Positions 25,856 through 35,615 of a stretch of 64,000 nucleotides of DNA are shown in pieces. A program made the position numbers and the translations under genes. This stretch comes from Myxococcus guangdongensis (lineage in GTDB: Bacteria; Myxococcota; Myxococcia; Myxococcales; Myxococcaceae), in the NCBI RefSeq assembly GCF_024198255.1, contig NZ_JAJVKW010000003.1, forward strand, positions 1 through 64,000, read 5' to 3'. Every line of letters begins with the position of its first letter. The stretch's first letter is position 1. A model generated the notes under the pieces. The model did no database searches, had not been told where the DNA came from, and worked only from the letters and a program-made list of their open reading frames with translations.

Positions 25856-26326
25856 GTGAAGACCCACCCTGAAGGTTCCTCCACGCCTCGCAAGTCGTCC
25901 CGCGCGTCCAGCAAGGGGCGGCCGAGCGACCGTGCCCGTCAGTCGCGTCAGCAGTTGGAGCGGCGGCTGGCGGTGAACGTGGGCGAGGAGGCCCGGTCGG
26001 CGCGGATGCGCGCGGGGCTGACCCAGGCGGACGTGGCCGAGCGCATCGGCATCGCCGCGGAGGTCTACGGGCGGATGGAGCGCGGGAAGATGATGCCCAG
26101 CGTGCCCACGCTGTTCCGGCTGTGCCTGGCGCTGCGGCTGTCGGCGGACGTGGGGCTGGGGCTCGTCACGGCGGCCTCGGTGGGGGCGGCGCTGTGGGAG
26201 GAGGACTCGCGCGACAAGGACCACCTGCCGGAGATGCGGCGCCTGCTGCGCACGCTGCGGCGCATGTCCCGGGGCCAGCTCAAGCTGGTCAACCAGGTGG
26301 CCGCCGCCATCCTGCCGCAGCGCTGA
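25856..26326 (+). CDS. XRE-family transcriptional regulator
   Basis: A 156-residue DNA-binding regulator. A basic, disordered N-terminus (about 1-40, rich in Ser, Arg and Lys) precedes an XRE helix-turn-helix at about 50-105: GEEARSARMRAGLTQADVAE, then IAAEVYGRMERGKMMPSVPT. The C-terminal 50 residues form a helical, charged domain (EMRRLLRTLRRMSRGQLKLVNQ) that may dimerise. The GTG start at 25856 has AAGG about 9 bp upstream; the longer open frame lacks family character. Target genes are unknown. Confidence 0.85.
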   Translation: MKTHPEGSSTPRKSSRASSKGRPSDRARQSRQQLERRLAVNVGEEARSARMRAGLTQADVAERIGIAAEVYGRMERGKMMPSVPTLFRLCLALRLSADVGLGLVTAASVGAALWEEDSRDKDHLPEMRRLLRTLRRMSRGQLKLVNQVAAAILPQR

Positions 26327-26329
26327 GCG

Positions 26330-26581
26330 TCAGCGACTGGGCAGGCAGAGCGTGTCGGCCGGGCAGCGCTCGGGGAACGGTGCCCCGGTGCGCGCGGGCT
26401 GTCCCGGGGGCGTGGGCGTCTCCCGGAGCACCGGGGTCTGCTCCGCGGTGAGCGTGTCGCGCGCGGAGGACTCGGCCGAGGCGGAGGGCATGAGGCTCAG
26501 CGCCACCAGCACCAGCAGCACGCCCAGGAGCAGCTGGAGCAGGCGACCTCGAAGGACGCGGAGCGAAGGCGGGGCGATCAT
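26330..26581 (-). CDS. Small exported or membrane-anchored protein
   Basis: An 83-residue protein with one hydrophobic N-terminal segment (LLQLLLGVLLVLVALSLMPSASA) that is either a Sec signal cleaved at ASA-E or a membrane anchor. The mature part is short, Pro/Thr-rich and disordered, with two cysteines near the end (RCPADTLC) that could form a disulphide. The ATG at 26581 is supported by GGAGG about 9 bp upstream. It is convergent with the XRE gene (3-bp gap). Function unknown. Confidence 0.65.
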   Translation of the reverse strand: MIAPPSLRVLRGRLLQLLLGVLLVLVALSLMPSASAESSARDTLTAEQTPVLRETPTPPGQPARTGAPFPERCPADTLCLPSR

Positions 26582-26931
26582 CTCGCGAGCCTCCGGGCGC
26601 CGCATGCGCGCGCGCGGACGACGCCCTGGCCCGCCGGAGAGGCCGAGGACGCGACGGGAGACGGGGACGACGACGGGGCGAGGACGGCCCGCCGGCACCA
26701 GGACTGGGACAGACGAAAACGCATGACGCGGGGCTCCGGAGTGCGGGGAAGTTGGTGAGCCCACCCGCTGGTGTCCTCCCTCCCTTCAAGACATGGCCGG
26801 TGTCCACCCACGGACGCGCCGCGCCCTGTGCGTCGGGCACCCGACGTGGGACGCGCCTGGCGGTTGCCTGTGCTCGGCGGGTGACGCCTCGGTGGCCTGG
26901 GTGCTTGTCACCCTGCCGCGTCCCTGGCCTC
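26582..26931. other. Divergent intergenic region, no gene seen
   Basis: 350 bp between the small exported protein and the TonB-linked receptor. It should hold two divergent promoters, but no clear elements were recognised. The receptor open frame continues upstream to 26752, so part of this stretch could be coding if its start is further upstream than called. Confidence 0.4.
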
Positions 26932-29766
26932 ATGGAGCCTCAGGGGCCGACGAGAAGCGACGTGACGGATTCGATTCGGGGAAGGCTGCGCGCACGACGC
27001 TGGCCGCGCGCGCTCATGGCGGTGTGGCTGCTGGTGCTGTGCGCGCCGGTGGGCCGCGCGAGCGCCCAGGCCCCGTCCACCCCCGACGCGGGAGTGCCTC
27101 CCGTGCCCACGGAGGTGGAGCTGTCGCGCACGGACGCGGGGTGGGCCGTGGACACGGGGCCCTCCGACGCGGGCGCCGCCGGGACCGTCTTCCTGCCGCC
27201 CACGCTCGCCCAGGACGCCCCCGCGCCGTATCCGCCCCAGCTCGCCGCCGAGCGCGTGTCGGGCGTCGTCCGGTTGGAGCTGCTCATCGACGCTGCTGGC
27301 GAGGTGGAGTCCGCCACCCTGGTGGAGGGCATCCACCCGCTGTTGGACAGGGCCGCGCTGCACGCCGCGCCCGGCCTGCGCTTCACGCCCGCCACCGTGG
27401 ACGGCCAGCCGGTGCCGGTGCGGCTGGGCTTCGAGTACCGCTTCGAGGCGCCCGTCCTCTCACCCGACGCCGTGGCCCAGGCCCCCGTCACGCTGAGCGG
27501 GCGCGTGCGCACCAAGGGCAACCGTCGCCCCGTCGTCGGCGCCACGCTGGTGTCCGAGTCCGTCCCCGACGCGCCGGTGCAGACGGACGCGCAAGGGGCC
27601 TTCCAGGCGCGCTGGCCCGCGGGAGAGCACCGCGTGCGGGTGTCCGCGCCGGGCCACAAGGCGGGGAACTTCCGCGAGGTGTTGAAGGCGCAGGAGGCGC
27701 TGGAGGTGGTGTACGGGCTGGAGCCGCTCGTCATCAACCCGTACGAGACGGTGGTGCGCGCGGACCGCGAGCGCACCGAGGTCAGCCGCGTGACGTTGCA
27801 CGACGCGGAGCTGCGCGAGGTGCCCGGCACCATGGGCGACCCGTTCCGCGTCGTCATGCTGCTGCCGGGCGTGGGCAGCATGTTGTCCGGCGTGGCCTAC
27901 CCGGTGGTGCGCGGCAGCCAGCCCGCGGCCACGGGCTACTTCCTGGACGGCATCCGCGTCCCCATCCTGTTCCACCTGTTCCTCGGCCCGGCCGTCATCC
28001 ACCCGGACTTCATCGACACCATCGACTTCTTCCCGGGCTCGCCGCCGCCGCGCTACGGGCGGCTGTTGGGCGGCGCCATCGAAGGTCGGCTCAGTCGTCC
28101 GCGCGATGACCGGGTCCACGGCAGCGCGTACGCGGACCTCATCAACGCGGGCTTCTTCCTGGAGACGCCGTTCCCCTCCACCGGCACCAACGTCAGCGTG
28201 GCGGGCCGCTACTCCTATACGCCGTGGCTCATCGCGCTGGCGGCCAACAAGCTGCAGGACCCGCCCGCGCCCGGACGGCTCAACGAGAAGGTGGTGCTCG
28301 ACTTCTGGGACTACCAGCTGCGCGTGGAGCAGGACGTGGGCAAGGGCAAGCTGCGGCTGTTCGCGTTCGGCTCGTCGGACACCTTCGGCACCGAGGCCCA
28401 GGACGAGTTCGGCGACACCGGGATGCAGTCCGTCATCTTCCACCGCATGGACCTGCGCCACCGCCACCCGCTCGGAGGGGGGGAGCTGGAGCTGGGCGTG
28501 ACGTGGGGCCTGGACCGCTTCGCCATCGTCAGCAGCAACCCGCCCAACGACGCCACCGCCATCCACATCGACCAGGGCACGTGGGCCGCGCGCGTGGGCT
28601 ACACCGTCCCGTTGGACTCCGCCGTGACGCTGCGGCTGGGCGGGGACGTGGACCACAAGCGCGCCATCGTCGACTTCTACGAGCTGACGCCCGACGAGGA
28701 GACCGAGCAGCTGGCCCCCGTGGCGCTCGCCACGTTCATGGGCGCGTGGGCGGAGCTGGTGTACCAACCCACGCCCCGGTGGTCCTTCGTCCCGGGCCTG
28801 CGCGTGGACAACTACCACCTGTCGCCCGGCATCGACCACGCGGTGCTCGAGCCCCGGCTCACCGTGCGCCACCAGTTCAACGACGCGCTGGTGCTCAAGG
28901 GCTCCGCGGGCCTGTTCCACCAGCCGCCCACGTCCCTCATCAGCCTGCCCGTGGTGGACGTGGGCAGCCTGCTGTTGGGCCTGCAGCAGGGCGTGCAGCT
29001 GTCGCTGGGCGCGGAGTGGAAGGCGTTGAAGGGCCTGGAGGTGGGCCTGGACGCCTACGTCAACCCGCTGGTGCGCACGATTGAGCTCACGCCCTTCTCC
29101 GACGAGGGCCTGACGGACGAGGAGACGCCGCTGCCGGACCAGGAGCCCGGCATCCCCGGCCGGGACGACATCGACTTCCCGGACTTTCAAAGCAGCGGGG
29201 TGGCCTACGGCCTGGAGCTGCTCATCCGCCACCCGCTGGGGGACAACTGGTTCGGGTGGCTGTCGTACACGTTGCAGCGCAGCCTCCGCCGCACGCGCTT
29301 CTACCGGTACGACTTCGAGGGCAACGTGATGGGCGAGGCGACGGGGGATTTGCCCTTCGCGTTCGACCAGACGCACGTGCTCAACCTGGTGCTCAGCTAC
29401 AAGTTCTCCAACAGCGTCACGCTGGGCGGGGTGGTGCACTTCAACACCGGCCGCCCCGAGTACGGGACGCTGGGCACCCAGACGCATCGCCCGGGGCGGG
29501 ACGGCTCCGGCAGGCCGTCGTGGGTGAAGGCGGACCGGGACGCGGTGGACCGGCTGCCGCCCTTCTTCCGCTTCGACATGCGCCTGTCCAAGTCCTGGGT
29601 CTACGAGACGTTCAGCCTGGAGGCCTACCTGGACATGCTCAATGTCACCATCAGTCAGGAAACGGTGAGCTTCGAGTACGACGGGGGGGGCGGCCGGCCG
29701 CTGTCCAAGAAGGCCGTGGGGCTGCCCATCGTCCTGCCCATCCTCGGGGTGAAGGGGCGATACTGA
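26932..29766 (+). CDS. TonB-dependent receptor with N-terminal TonB-C-like domain
   Basis: A 944-residue outer-membrane receptor. After a signal peptide (RALMAVWLLVLCAPVGRASA, cleavage near residue 45) comes a Pro/Asp-rich linker. At about residues 95-175 there is a segment with the pattern of the TonB C-terminal domain: PYPPQL, GVVRLELLIDAAGEVESATL, LLDRAALHAAPGLRFTPA, PVPVRLGFEYRF. Next are a carboxypeptidase-regulatory-like beta sandwich (about 185-260, GRVRTKGNRRPVVGATLVSE), a plug (LLPGVGSML, VVRGSQPAATGYFLDGIRV) and a long beta-barrel ending in GVKGRY. Having an energy-transducer-type domain on the receptor itself is unusual outside Myxococcales-like genomes. The substrate is unknown. 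The ATG at 26932 lacks a strong ribosome-binding site; a GTG at 26961 is an alternative. Confidence 0.85.
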   Translation: MEPQGPTRSDVTDSIRGRLRARRWPRALMAVWLLVLCAPVGRASAQAPSTPDAGVPPVPTEVELSRTDAGWAVDTGPSDAGAAGTVFLPPTLAQDAPAPYPPQLAAERVSGVVRLELLIDAAGEVESATLVEGIHPLLDRAALHAAPGLRFTPATVDGQPVPVRLGFEYRFEAPVLSPDAVAQAPVTLSGRVRTKGNRRPVVGATLVSESVPDAPVQTDAQGAFQARWPAGEHRVRVSAPGHKAGNFREVLKAQEALEVVYGLEPLVINPYETVVRADRERTEVSRVTLHDAELREVPGTMGDPFRVVMLLPGVGSMLSGVAYPVVRGSQPAATGYFLDGIRVPILFHLFLGPAVIHPDFIDTIDFFPGSPPPRYGRLLGGAIEGRLSRPRDDRVHGSAYADLINAGFFLETPFPSTGTNVSVAGRYSYTPWLIALAANKLQDPPAPGRLNEKVVLDFWDYQLRVEQDVGKGKLRLFAFGSSDTFGTEAQDEFGDTGMQSVIFHRMDLRHRHPLGGGELELGVTWGLDRFAIVSSNPPNDATAIHIDQGTWAARVGYTVPLDSAVTLRLGGDVDHKRAIVDFYELTPDEETEQLAPVALATFMGAWAELVYQPTPRWSFVPGLRVDNYHLSPGIDHAVLEPRLTVRHQFNDALVLKGSAGLFHQPPTSLISLPVVDVGSLLLGLQQGVQLSLGAEWKALKGLEVGLDAYVNPLVRTIELTPFSDEGLTDEETPLPDQEPGIPGRDDIDFPDFQSSGVAYGLELLIRHPLGDNWFGWLSYTLQRSLRRTRFYRYDFEGNVMGEATGDLPFAFDQTHVLNLVLSYKFSNSVTLGGVVHFNTGRPEYGTLGTQTHRPGRDGSGRPSWVKADRDAVDRLPPFFRFDMRLSKSWVYETFSLEAYLDMLNVTISQETVSFEYDGGGGRPLSKKAVGLPIVLPILGVKGRY

Positions 29767-29947
29767 ACCTGGCGAGTGATGGATAGCGCACGCTTGCCGG
29801 GCCTCCGCGCGAGCGGCTTGCCCCAGGAGGAGACGGGCACGGTTTGATTCGGGCCCCAGAGCGTGTTGAAGGGAGCCGACCTGCCCCCAGGACGGATGGA
29901 CACTCCCAGGCTCGACGGTGGACCGCCCGACACCAGGTGAAGACGCC

Positions 29948-31747
29948 ATGTTCCACGAAGGGATTGCAACGACGATGTCGGAACGGCTGCCTCGGCGGGA
30001 GACGTCCCCTCGCGGGGTGTTGGGGCTGGCCAGCCTCCCCGCGCCGCAGGAGGGCGCCTCCGACAACACCCTGCAGCAGGGCGCCGAGGCGCCTGGCGTG
30101 CTGGTGGTGGACGACAACCCCGCCAACCTCGTCTCGCTGGAGGCCATCCTCGAGCCGCTCGGCGTGCGCCTGACGAAGGCGAGCTCGGGGGAGCAGGCGC
30201 TGCGCTTCCTCCTGCGCGAGGACTACGCGGTCATCCTGCTGGACGTGCGGATGACGGGGATGAACGGCTTCGAGACCGCGTCCCTCATCAAGCAGCGCGA
30301 GCGCACGCGCAACGTGCCCATCATCTTCCTCACCGCGTACGGCCGCGACGACACGGAGCTCGTCACGGGCTACTCCACCGGCGCGGTGGACTTCCTGCAG
30401 AAGCCCTTCCCGCCGGAGGTGCTGCGCTCCAAGGTGTCCGTCTTCGTGGAGCTGTTCCGCGCGCAGCACCAGGTGCGCGCGCAGGCGGAGCTGCTGCGTC
30501 AGAAGGAAGCCGAGGCGCGCGAGCTGGCGCACCGGGCCGCGGGCCACATCGACCGGCTGCGCGACTTCACCGCGCGGCTGTCGGAGGCGAGCACCGTGAC
30601 GGACGTGTGCCGGGCCCTCTTCGAGCAGGGGCTGGTGGCCGCGGGCGCCAAGGCGGGCGCGGTGAACCTGTTGAGCGATGACGGCGAGGCGCTCGAAATC
30701 GTGGACGCGGTGGGCTACCCGGAGCAGGTGCTGTCGCGCTGGCGCCGCATCCCCCTGTCCCAGCGCGTGCCCCTGACGGAGGCGGTGCGCGAGCAGAAGC
30801 CCATCTGGCTGGGCTCGCTGGAGGAGTGGACCGAGCGCTACCCGCACCTCAACGCGCACGGCATCCACGAGTCCGCCATCGCGCTGCCGCTGCTGGTGAA
30901 GGGGCGGGCGCTGGGCGTCATCGGCCTGTCGTTCGCGCGGGCGCGGCTGTTCACGGAGATGGACCGGGCGTTCTTCTCCGCGCTGGCGCACGCGTGCGCG
31001 CAGGCGCTGGAGCGGGTGCGCCTCATCACCGAGGAGCGCCGCGTGCACGAGGAGCTGCGGCGGCGCTCGGAGTTCGAGCAGCAGCTGGTGGGCATCGTGT
31101 CGCACGACTTGCGCAACCCCCTGGCCGCCATCGCCATGTCGGTGGGGCTGCTCGAGAAGAAGAACGAGCTGTCCGACAGCCAGAAGCGCACGGTGCAGCG
31201 CATCGGCCAGGCCTCCGAGCGGGCGGCGCGGATGATTCGCGACCTGCTCGACTTCACCAAGGCGCGGCTGGGCGGCGGCATCGCCCTGCACCGGCAGACC
31301 ACGACCTTGAAGGACGTGGTGACGCAGGTGCTGGACGAGGTGCAGCTGGCCCACCCCGGGCGGCACGTCGACGTGGAGGTGGCGTCGGACGTGCGCGGGG
31401 AGTGGGACCCGGACCGCATCGCCCAGGTGCTCACGAACCTGCTCTCCAACGCGCTGGCCTACAGCCCCCAGGGCGCGCCCGTGCGGCTGCGCACCTTCGC
31501 CGAGGGCGGCCACGCGCTCGTCAGCGTCTACAACGGCGGAGACCCGATTCCGCACGAGCTGTTGTCGCGCCTGTTCGAGCCGATGACGCGCGGGGCGCTC
31601 AAGGAGGGCCAGTCCAGCCGCAGCATCGGCCTGGGGCTCTACATCGTCCGGGACATCGTCCGGGGCCATGGGGGCAGCGTGGACGTGGTGTCCTCGCAGG
31701 TCGACGGGACGACCTTCACGGTCCACCTGCCCCGCCTGACGGGGTGA
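29948..31747 (+). CDS. Hybrid receiver-GAF-histidine kinase
   Basis: A 599-residue cytoplasmic kinase with an N-terminal receiver (about 50-165; phosphoacceptor Asp in VILLDVRMTGMNG, Lys in LQKPFPPE), a coiled-coil linker, a GAF domain (about 205-355), HisKA with SHDLRNPLAAIAMS near residue 384, and HATPase with NLLSNALAYS and GLGLYIVRDIV. A receiver placed before the kinase core suggests that it relays or integrates signals from another kinase. The ATG at 29948 has AGGTGA about 9 bp upstream; an ATG at 29975 is possible. The next gene is another kinase on the same strand 301 bp away. Confidence 0.92.
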   Translation: MFHEGIATTMSERLPRRETSPRGVLGLASLPAPQEGASDNTLQQGAEAPGVLVVDDNPANLVSLEAILEPLGVRLTKASSGEQALRFLLREDYAVILLDVRMTGMNGFETASLIKQRERTRNVPIIFLTAYGRDDTELVTGYSTGAVDFLQKPFPPEVLRSKVSVFVELFRAQHQVRAQAELLRQKEAEARELAHRAAGHIDRLRDFTARLSEASTVTDVCRALFEQGLVAAGAKAGAVNLLSDDGEALEIVDAVGYPEQVLSRWRRIPLSQRVPLTEAVREQKPIWLGSLEEWTERYPHLNAHGIHESAIALPLLVKGRALGVIGLSFARARLFTEMDRAFFSALAHACAQALERVRLITEERRVHEELRRRSEFEQQLVGIVSHDLRNPLAAIAMSVGLLEKKNELSDSQKRTVQRIGQASERAARMIRDLLDFTKARLGGGIALHRQTTTLKDVVTQVLDEVQLAHPGRHVDVEVASDVRGEWDPDRIAQVLTNLLSNALAYSPQGAPVRLRTFAEGGHALVSVYNGGDPIPHELLSRLFEPMTRGALKEGQSSRSIGLGLYIVRDIVRGHGGSVDVVSSQVDGTTFTVHLPRLTG

Positions 31748-32048
31748 GTCGCGTCCTGGCCCCTGTGGGTGCGGCGCCTTCCTGCCCCTGGGGGCAGTGG
31801 CGGGTGTCGCCCAGGGTGCATTTTGCTTCGGGGCGTGGGTCGGTAGGGGGCCGCGCCCTGGGGAACATCGGGGCCGCGGGGCGGAGTCTGTCTCGCCAGC
31901 GCAGTGCTTACGGGTGAGCACTGCGGGATGGGCTGTACCCGAGGACAAGTTCGCGACACCTCGGACATGGCACTCTCTGCCAACGCGCGGTGCGCGCCCC
32001 GGTCCTCGCACGTGGGCCCCTGGGGTGCCGCTCGCCGGGGGGAAGTCG
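31748..32048. other. Intergenic region, no gene seen
   Basis: 301 bp between two histidine-kinase genes on the same strand. No coding region or clear terminator hairpin was recognised. The second kinase's open frame extends through this stretch to 31797, but the translation there is Arg/Gly/Pro-rich and non-domain-like. Confidence 0.4.
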
Positions 32049-33983
32049 ATGGTGAGCCTGTCGTCGCTGCCGGGGCATGCCCTGGCACGGTCGCTCCATG
32101 CCGCAAGTCCCGCACCGTGCATCCGCCTGGAAGTCATGCGGGGGAGCTCGGGAGAGGTGCTCGACTTCGAGAGCGCGTCGCTCAACGCGGCCGCGGAGCA
32201 CCTGGTGCGCGACTGGGGCGTGCCCTCCTGTGTCTCGCGCTGGGCCCAGCACGGGCTCATCGGCGTGGAGCTGGAGGCGTGCGTGCGCACGTGGTCCTCC
32301 GGCGTGCCGCTGTCCGCGACGCTGCGGCTGTCGCGCGACGGGCTGCGCGGGCGCTTCCAGGTGGTGGGCGTGAAGGAGGCGGAAGCGCTGGTGCTGTGGC
32401 TGCTGGAGCCGGCCGGGGAGGACCCGGCGGTGGTGGAGGGCGCGCTGGAGCGCGAGCGCGAGGCGCGGCGCCGGGCGGAGGCGGCGCTGGAGTCCGCGCG
32501 CGACGCGCTGGCCCGCGAGGAGCTGCAGCGACAGGCCCTGTCCAAGGCGCGCATGGTGGCGTGGGAGTGGACCGAGGCGCGGCGCGCGGTGACCTGGACG
32601 CAGGACGCGGCGGCGTTCTTCGGCCAGTCGCCGGGCGCGCTGGGCGGCTCGCTGCCGTCCTTCCTGTCCTGCGTCGTGGTGGAGGACCGGCCCCGGGTGG
32701 CGCGGAGCATCGAGCAGGCGCTGGCGATGGACGGCGCGTACGCGCTCAAGTTCCGCTGCCGTCACCAGGACGGCACCACGCACTGGTACGAGGCGGTGGG
32801 CCAGAGCTTCCACGAGGGGGAGCGGCCCCACCGCATGGTGGGCGTGGTGGCGGACTGCACCGAGCGGGAGCTGGCGGAGGCGGTGCTGCGCGAGGCGGAG
32901 GAGCGCTACCGGCTGGCGGCGCGCGCCACCCATGACGTGTTGTGGGATTGTGATTTGGGGACGGGCCGGGTGCGCTGGGACGGGGGCCAGGAGGAGCTGT
33001 TCGGCTACGGACCCGAGGCGGCGGACCACGACTTCGCGTGGTGGACGCAGCGGCTGCACCCCGACGAGCGGGAGGGGGTGTCACGCGGGCTGCACGACTT
33101 CATCGCGTCCGGCGAGGACGCGTGGCAGGCGGAGTACCGCTTCCGCAAGGACGACGGCGGCTGGGTCCACGTCCTGGACCGGGGCGTGCTGTCGCGCGAC
33201 GCGGCCGGGCGGCCGGTGCGGATGATTGGCTCCATGATGGACATCACCGAGCGCAAGCGCACGCTGGAGCGGCTGGCGGAGGAGGCGGAGTTCCGCGAGC
33301 GCTTCATCGGTATTCTCGGCCACGATTTGCGCAACCCCCTCAACGCGATAACGCTGTCCGCCCGCGCCCTTCGCCGGCGCGCGCCCCTGAGCTCCACCCA
33401 ACAACAGATGGCCCAGCGCATCGAGGCGAGCGCCGAGCGCATGGGCACCATGATTTCGGACATCCTCGACTTGACCCGGGCCCGACTGTCCGGCGGCATC
33501 CCCTTGCAGGTGGCGCCCGCCAACCTGTCCACCGTGTGTCGACAAGTGGTGGAGGAGCTGTCCCTGGCGCATCCGGACCGCTACATCGCCTTCGACGTGG
33601 ACGGTCGCTCCGACGGGCTCTGGGACGCGGACCGGCTGGCGCAGGTGCTCAGCAACCTGGTGGGTAATGCCCTGGAGCACGGCGCCCAGGATGCCCCCGT
33701 GCTGCTGCGATGTCTGGATTTGGAGACCCGGCAGGTGGTGGAGGTGCACAACCCCGGGGCGCCCATCCCCGCGCCGCAGCTGGCGACGCTGTTCGACCCG
33801 TTCCGTCAGGCGGGCGCCGCGCGCGAGAAGGGCCGGCGCCGGAGCGGGCTGGGCCTGGGGTTGTTCATCGTCCGGGAAATCGTCCACGCGCATGGCGGCA
33901 GCGTGGACGTGCGTTCCTCCGAGCTGGACGGCACCACCTTCACCGTGACGCTCCCGCGCGACGCGCGCCGCGCGAGCCGGTAG
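32049..33983 (+). CDS. PAS-PAS sensor histidine kinase
   Basis: A 644-residue cytoplasmic histidine kinase. The N-terminal 130 residues are not a known sensor ([20 protein letters not shown]). A coiled coil (about 130-165, [20 protein letters not shown]) is followed by two PAS domains (about 170-275 and 285-410; the second ends [10 protein letters not shown]). HisKA has [14 protein letters not shown] near residue 425, and HATPase has [10 protein letters not shown] and [13 protein letters not shown]. The start ATG has GGGGAAG about 4 bp upstream. It closely resembles the kinases at 21085 and 29948 in the catalytic half, so the three are probably paralogues. No receiver gene is adjacent. Confidence 0.92.
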   Translation: MVSLSSLPGHALARSLHAASPAPCIRLEVMRGSSGEVLDFESASLNAAAEHLVRDWGVPSCVSRWAQHGLIGVELEACVRTWSSGVPLSATLRLSRDGLRGRFQVVGVKEAEALVLWLLEPAGEDPAVVEGALEREREARRRAEAALESARDALAREELQRQALSKARMVAWEWTEARRAVTWTQDAAAFFGQSPGALGGSLPSFLSCVVVEDRPRVARSIEQALAMDGAYALKFRCRHQDGTTHWYEAVGQSFHEGERPHRMVGVVADCTERELAEAVLREAEERYRLAARATHDVLWDCDLGTGRVRWDGGQEELFGYGPEAADHDFAWWTQRLHPDEREGVSRGLHDFIASGEDAWQAEYRFRKDDGGWVHVLDRGVLSRDAAGRPVRMIGSMMDITERKRTLERLAEEAEFRERFIGILGHDLRNPLNAITLSARALRRRAPLSSTQQQMAQRIEASAERMGTMISDILDLTRARLSGGIPLQVAPANLSTVCRQVVEELSLAHPDRYIAFDVDGRSDGLWDADRLAQVLSNLVGNALEHGAQDAPVLLRCLDLETRQVVEVHNPGAPIPAPQLATLFDPFRQAGAAREKGRRRSGLGLGLFIVREIVHAHGGSVDVRSSELDGTTFTVTLPRDARRASR

Positions 33984-34203
33984 ATGTTTCACCGACGGCT
34001 CGCGGTGTGACACGGGCGGTGAATCATCGTCCACCGTGAGGCGATACACGGCTGAAGCGTCAGCCGTCTCACGCTGACGCTGTCTGACGAAAGACTTCCT
34101 CCCAGGAATTGGACGAGAGGACACCTGTCACCCTTGGCGACAAGCACTACCCGTTGACCTAGCCGCGAGACACCGCGGTGACCCCCAACGCGGAGCCTGT
34201 CCC

Positions 34204-35169
34204 ATGCGCTTGTCCTTCATCCGTTCCCAGTCTCGTCGTTTCTCGTCGTGTCTCATCCGCGCGTGGGCCCTGCCCGCGCTGCTCGCCGTCGGCTGTGGCC
34301 CCGAGGGCGTGGGTGCCGTCGACCCGAGCGAGTCGGTGGCCACCCATGAAGACGGCCTGGTGTCGACGAATGGGTTGTCGACGAACGGGCTCTCCACCAA
34401 TGGCTTGTCGACGAACGGCCTGTCGACGAATGGGTTGTCGACGAACGGGCTCTCCACCAACGGGCTGTCGACGAACGGGTTGTTCAATACATGGTTCAGC
34501 TCGAACCCGGCCGCGAGCGCCCAGCTCATGCGCTACGTGGCGCGCTGCGCTTTGTCATCCTCTCAAACCCTGACGTACACCCATAACGGAACGACGTACT
34601 CGTGGCCCGGCTCACTGGGCCTGGCGCCGACCTGGTCCACCACGAACCAGCCCGCGTCGTTGGCGGAGCAGCAGGTGGTGTCCTCGTGTCTGGCGGCGCA
34701 CGCGAACAAGTTCGGTGTGCACGTGAACATCTCCGTGCAGGGGCGCGGCGCGACGAACGTGAGCATCCCCACCACGACGGAGGAGGTGCAGACGTACAGC
34801 CAGAAGGAGGCGTGCTTCTTCGGCAACCTGTTCAACGGCGAGGGCCTGTTCGCGGCGAACGACGCCAACTACCTGGCCTATGACCAGAGCACGGTGCGCA
34901 CCTGCGGCCTGTCGTCGTGGAGCGGCGACGCGGCGTGCGCGCCCACCATCCAGCACGTGGGCTCCTGCCTGGACCACTGCCAGCTGGACGCGACGCGCAC
35001 CCACTACTCGCGCTGCACGTACAACGGCGTCGAGTACAAGCCGCTCGTCACGCGCATCCGTCCCCAGGACATCTACCGCTGCGGCGACGGCGTCTGCCAG
35101 GTCTCCGAGAAGTGCGGCACGGGCGTGACGCCGGACAGCTGCAAGGCGGACTGCGGCACCTGCCAGTAG
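34204..35169 (+). CDS. STNGL-repeat lipoprotein
   Basis: A 321-residue predicted lipoprotein. The signal peptide ends in a lipobox (LLAVGC, Cys31). Residues 54-93 are eight uninterrupted STNGL pentapeptides, a repeat I associate with myxobacterial secreted proteins. The remainder (about 94-321) is a Cys-rich globular domain (about 14 cysteines) with NGTTYSWPGSLGLAP, VGSCLDHCQLDATRTHYSRC and a C-terminal GDGVCQVSEKCGTG / CKADCGTC motif that recalls Cys-rich repeats found at the end of other myxobacterial surface proteins. Probably surface-exposed; function unknown. No partner gene is in the same operon. Confidence 0.82.
   Translation: MRLSFIRSQSRRFSSCLIRAWALPALLAVGCGPEGVGAVDPSESVATHEDGLVSTNGLSTNGLSTNGLSTNGLSTNGLSTNGLSTNGLSTNGLFNTWFSSNPAASAQLMRYVARCALSSSQTLTYTHNGTTYSWPGSLGLAPTWSTTNQPASLAEQQVVSSCLAAHANKFGVHVNISVQGRGATNVSIPTTTEEVQTYSQKEACFFGNLFNGEGLFAANDANYLAYDQSTVRTCGLSSWSGDAACAPTIQHVGSCLDHCQLDATRTHYSRCTYNGVEYKPLVTRIRPQDIYRCGDGVCQVSEKCGTGVTPDSCKADCGTCQ
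34363..34482 (+). repeat. Eight 15-bp coding repeats (STNGL)
   Basis: Eight tandem 15-bp units such as TCGACGAACGGGCTC encode the STNGL pentapeptides of the lipoprotein. Units differ only at synonymous third positions and in a TCG/TCC serine choice, which points to selection on the peptide after slippage or recombination. Confidence 0.95.
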
Positions 35170-35615
35170 GCTTCCTGGCGGAATGCCAATGATTCGCGGC
35201 TCCCCGCGCCGCGCGGAAGCGTGAGGCCCATCCCCGGGTGTCCTCTTTCTTCCCGACGAAGCACCCCGCGCGTCTCCCCCAGACGCACGAGTCGAACCCT
35301 CCCCCGTCAGTGCGCCCAGGTCTTCGCGAGGGACTTCCCCCAAGTCTCCGAAGCCCGGGTCCCCCTCCCCGGTGAGTCGGCTGCCCCTGGTTCCTGACCA
35401 GGCGGGCGGACGTGTGCGCCGGGATGACGGGGGGGACCCGAGGGCGCCGCTGGCGGGGGGATGGCGATATGTCCGGATTCCGGCGGCGTTAGCGACCCGG
35501 GGACTTCCGCCTGACGGCGGACATTCCCGCCGCGACAACATGCCACAGCCGGCGGGTGTCCCCTTGCTGGTACCCATGCCTCATCGCTGGAGTCACCGTC
35601 CTGGAGGTCACCTCG
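35170..35615. other. Intergenic region, no gene seen
   Basis: 446 bp between the STNGL lipoprotein and mbnP, both on the plus strand. No open frame here has a signal peptide or recognisable domain; the long minus-strand frames are shadows of mbnP/mbnH. The mbnP promoter should lie here, but no motif was identified. Confidence 0.4.

Noticed and set aside
27460..30147. 895-residue minus-strand open frame
   Set aside because: It is antisense to the TonB-linked receptor; the plus strand shows a signal peptide, plug and barrel.
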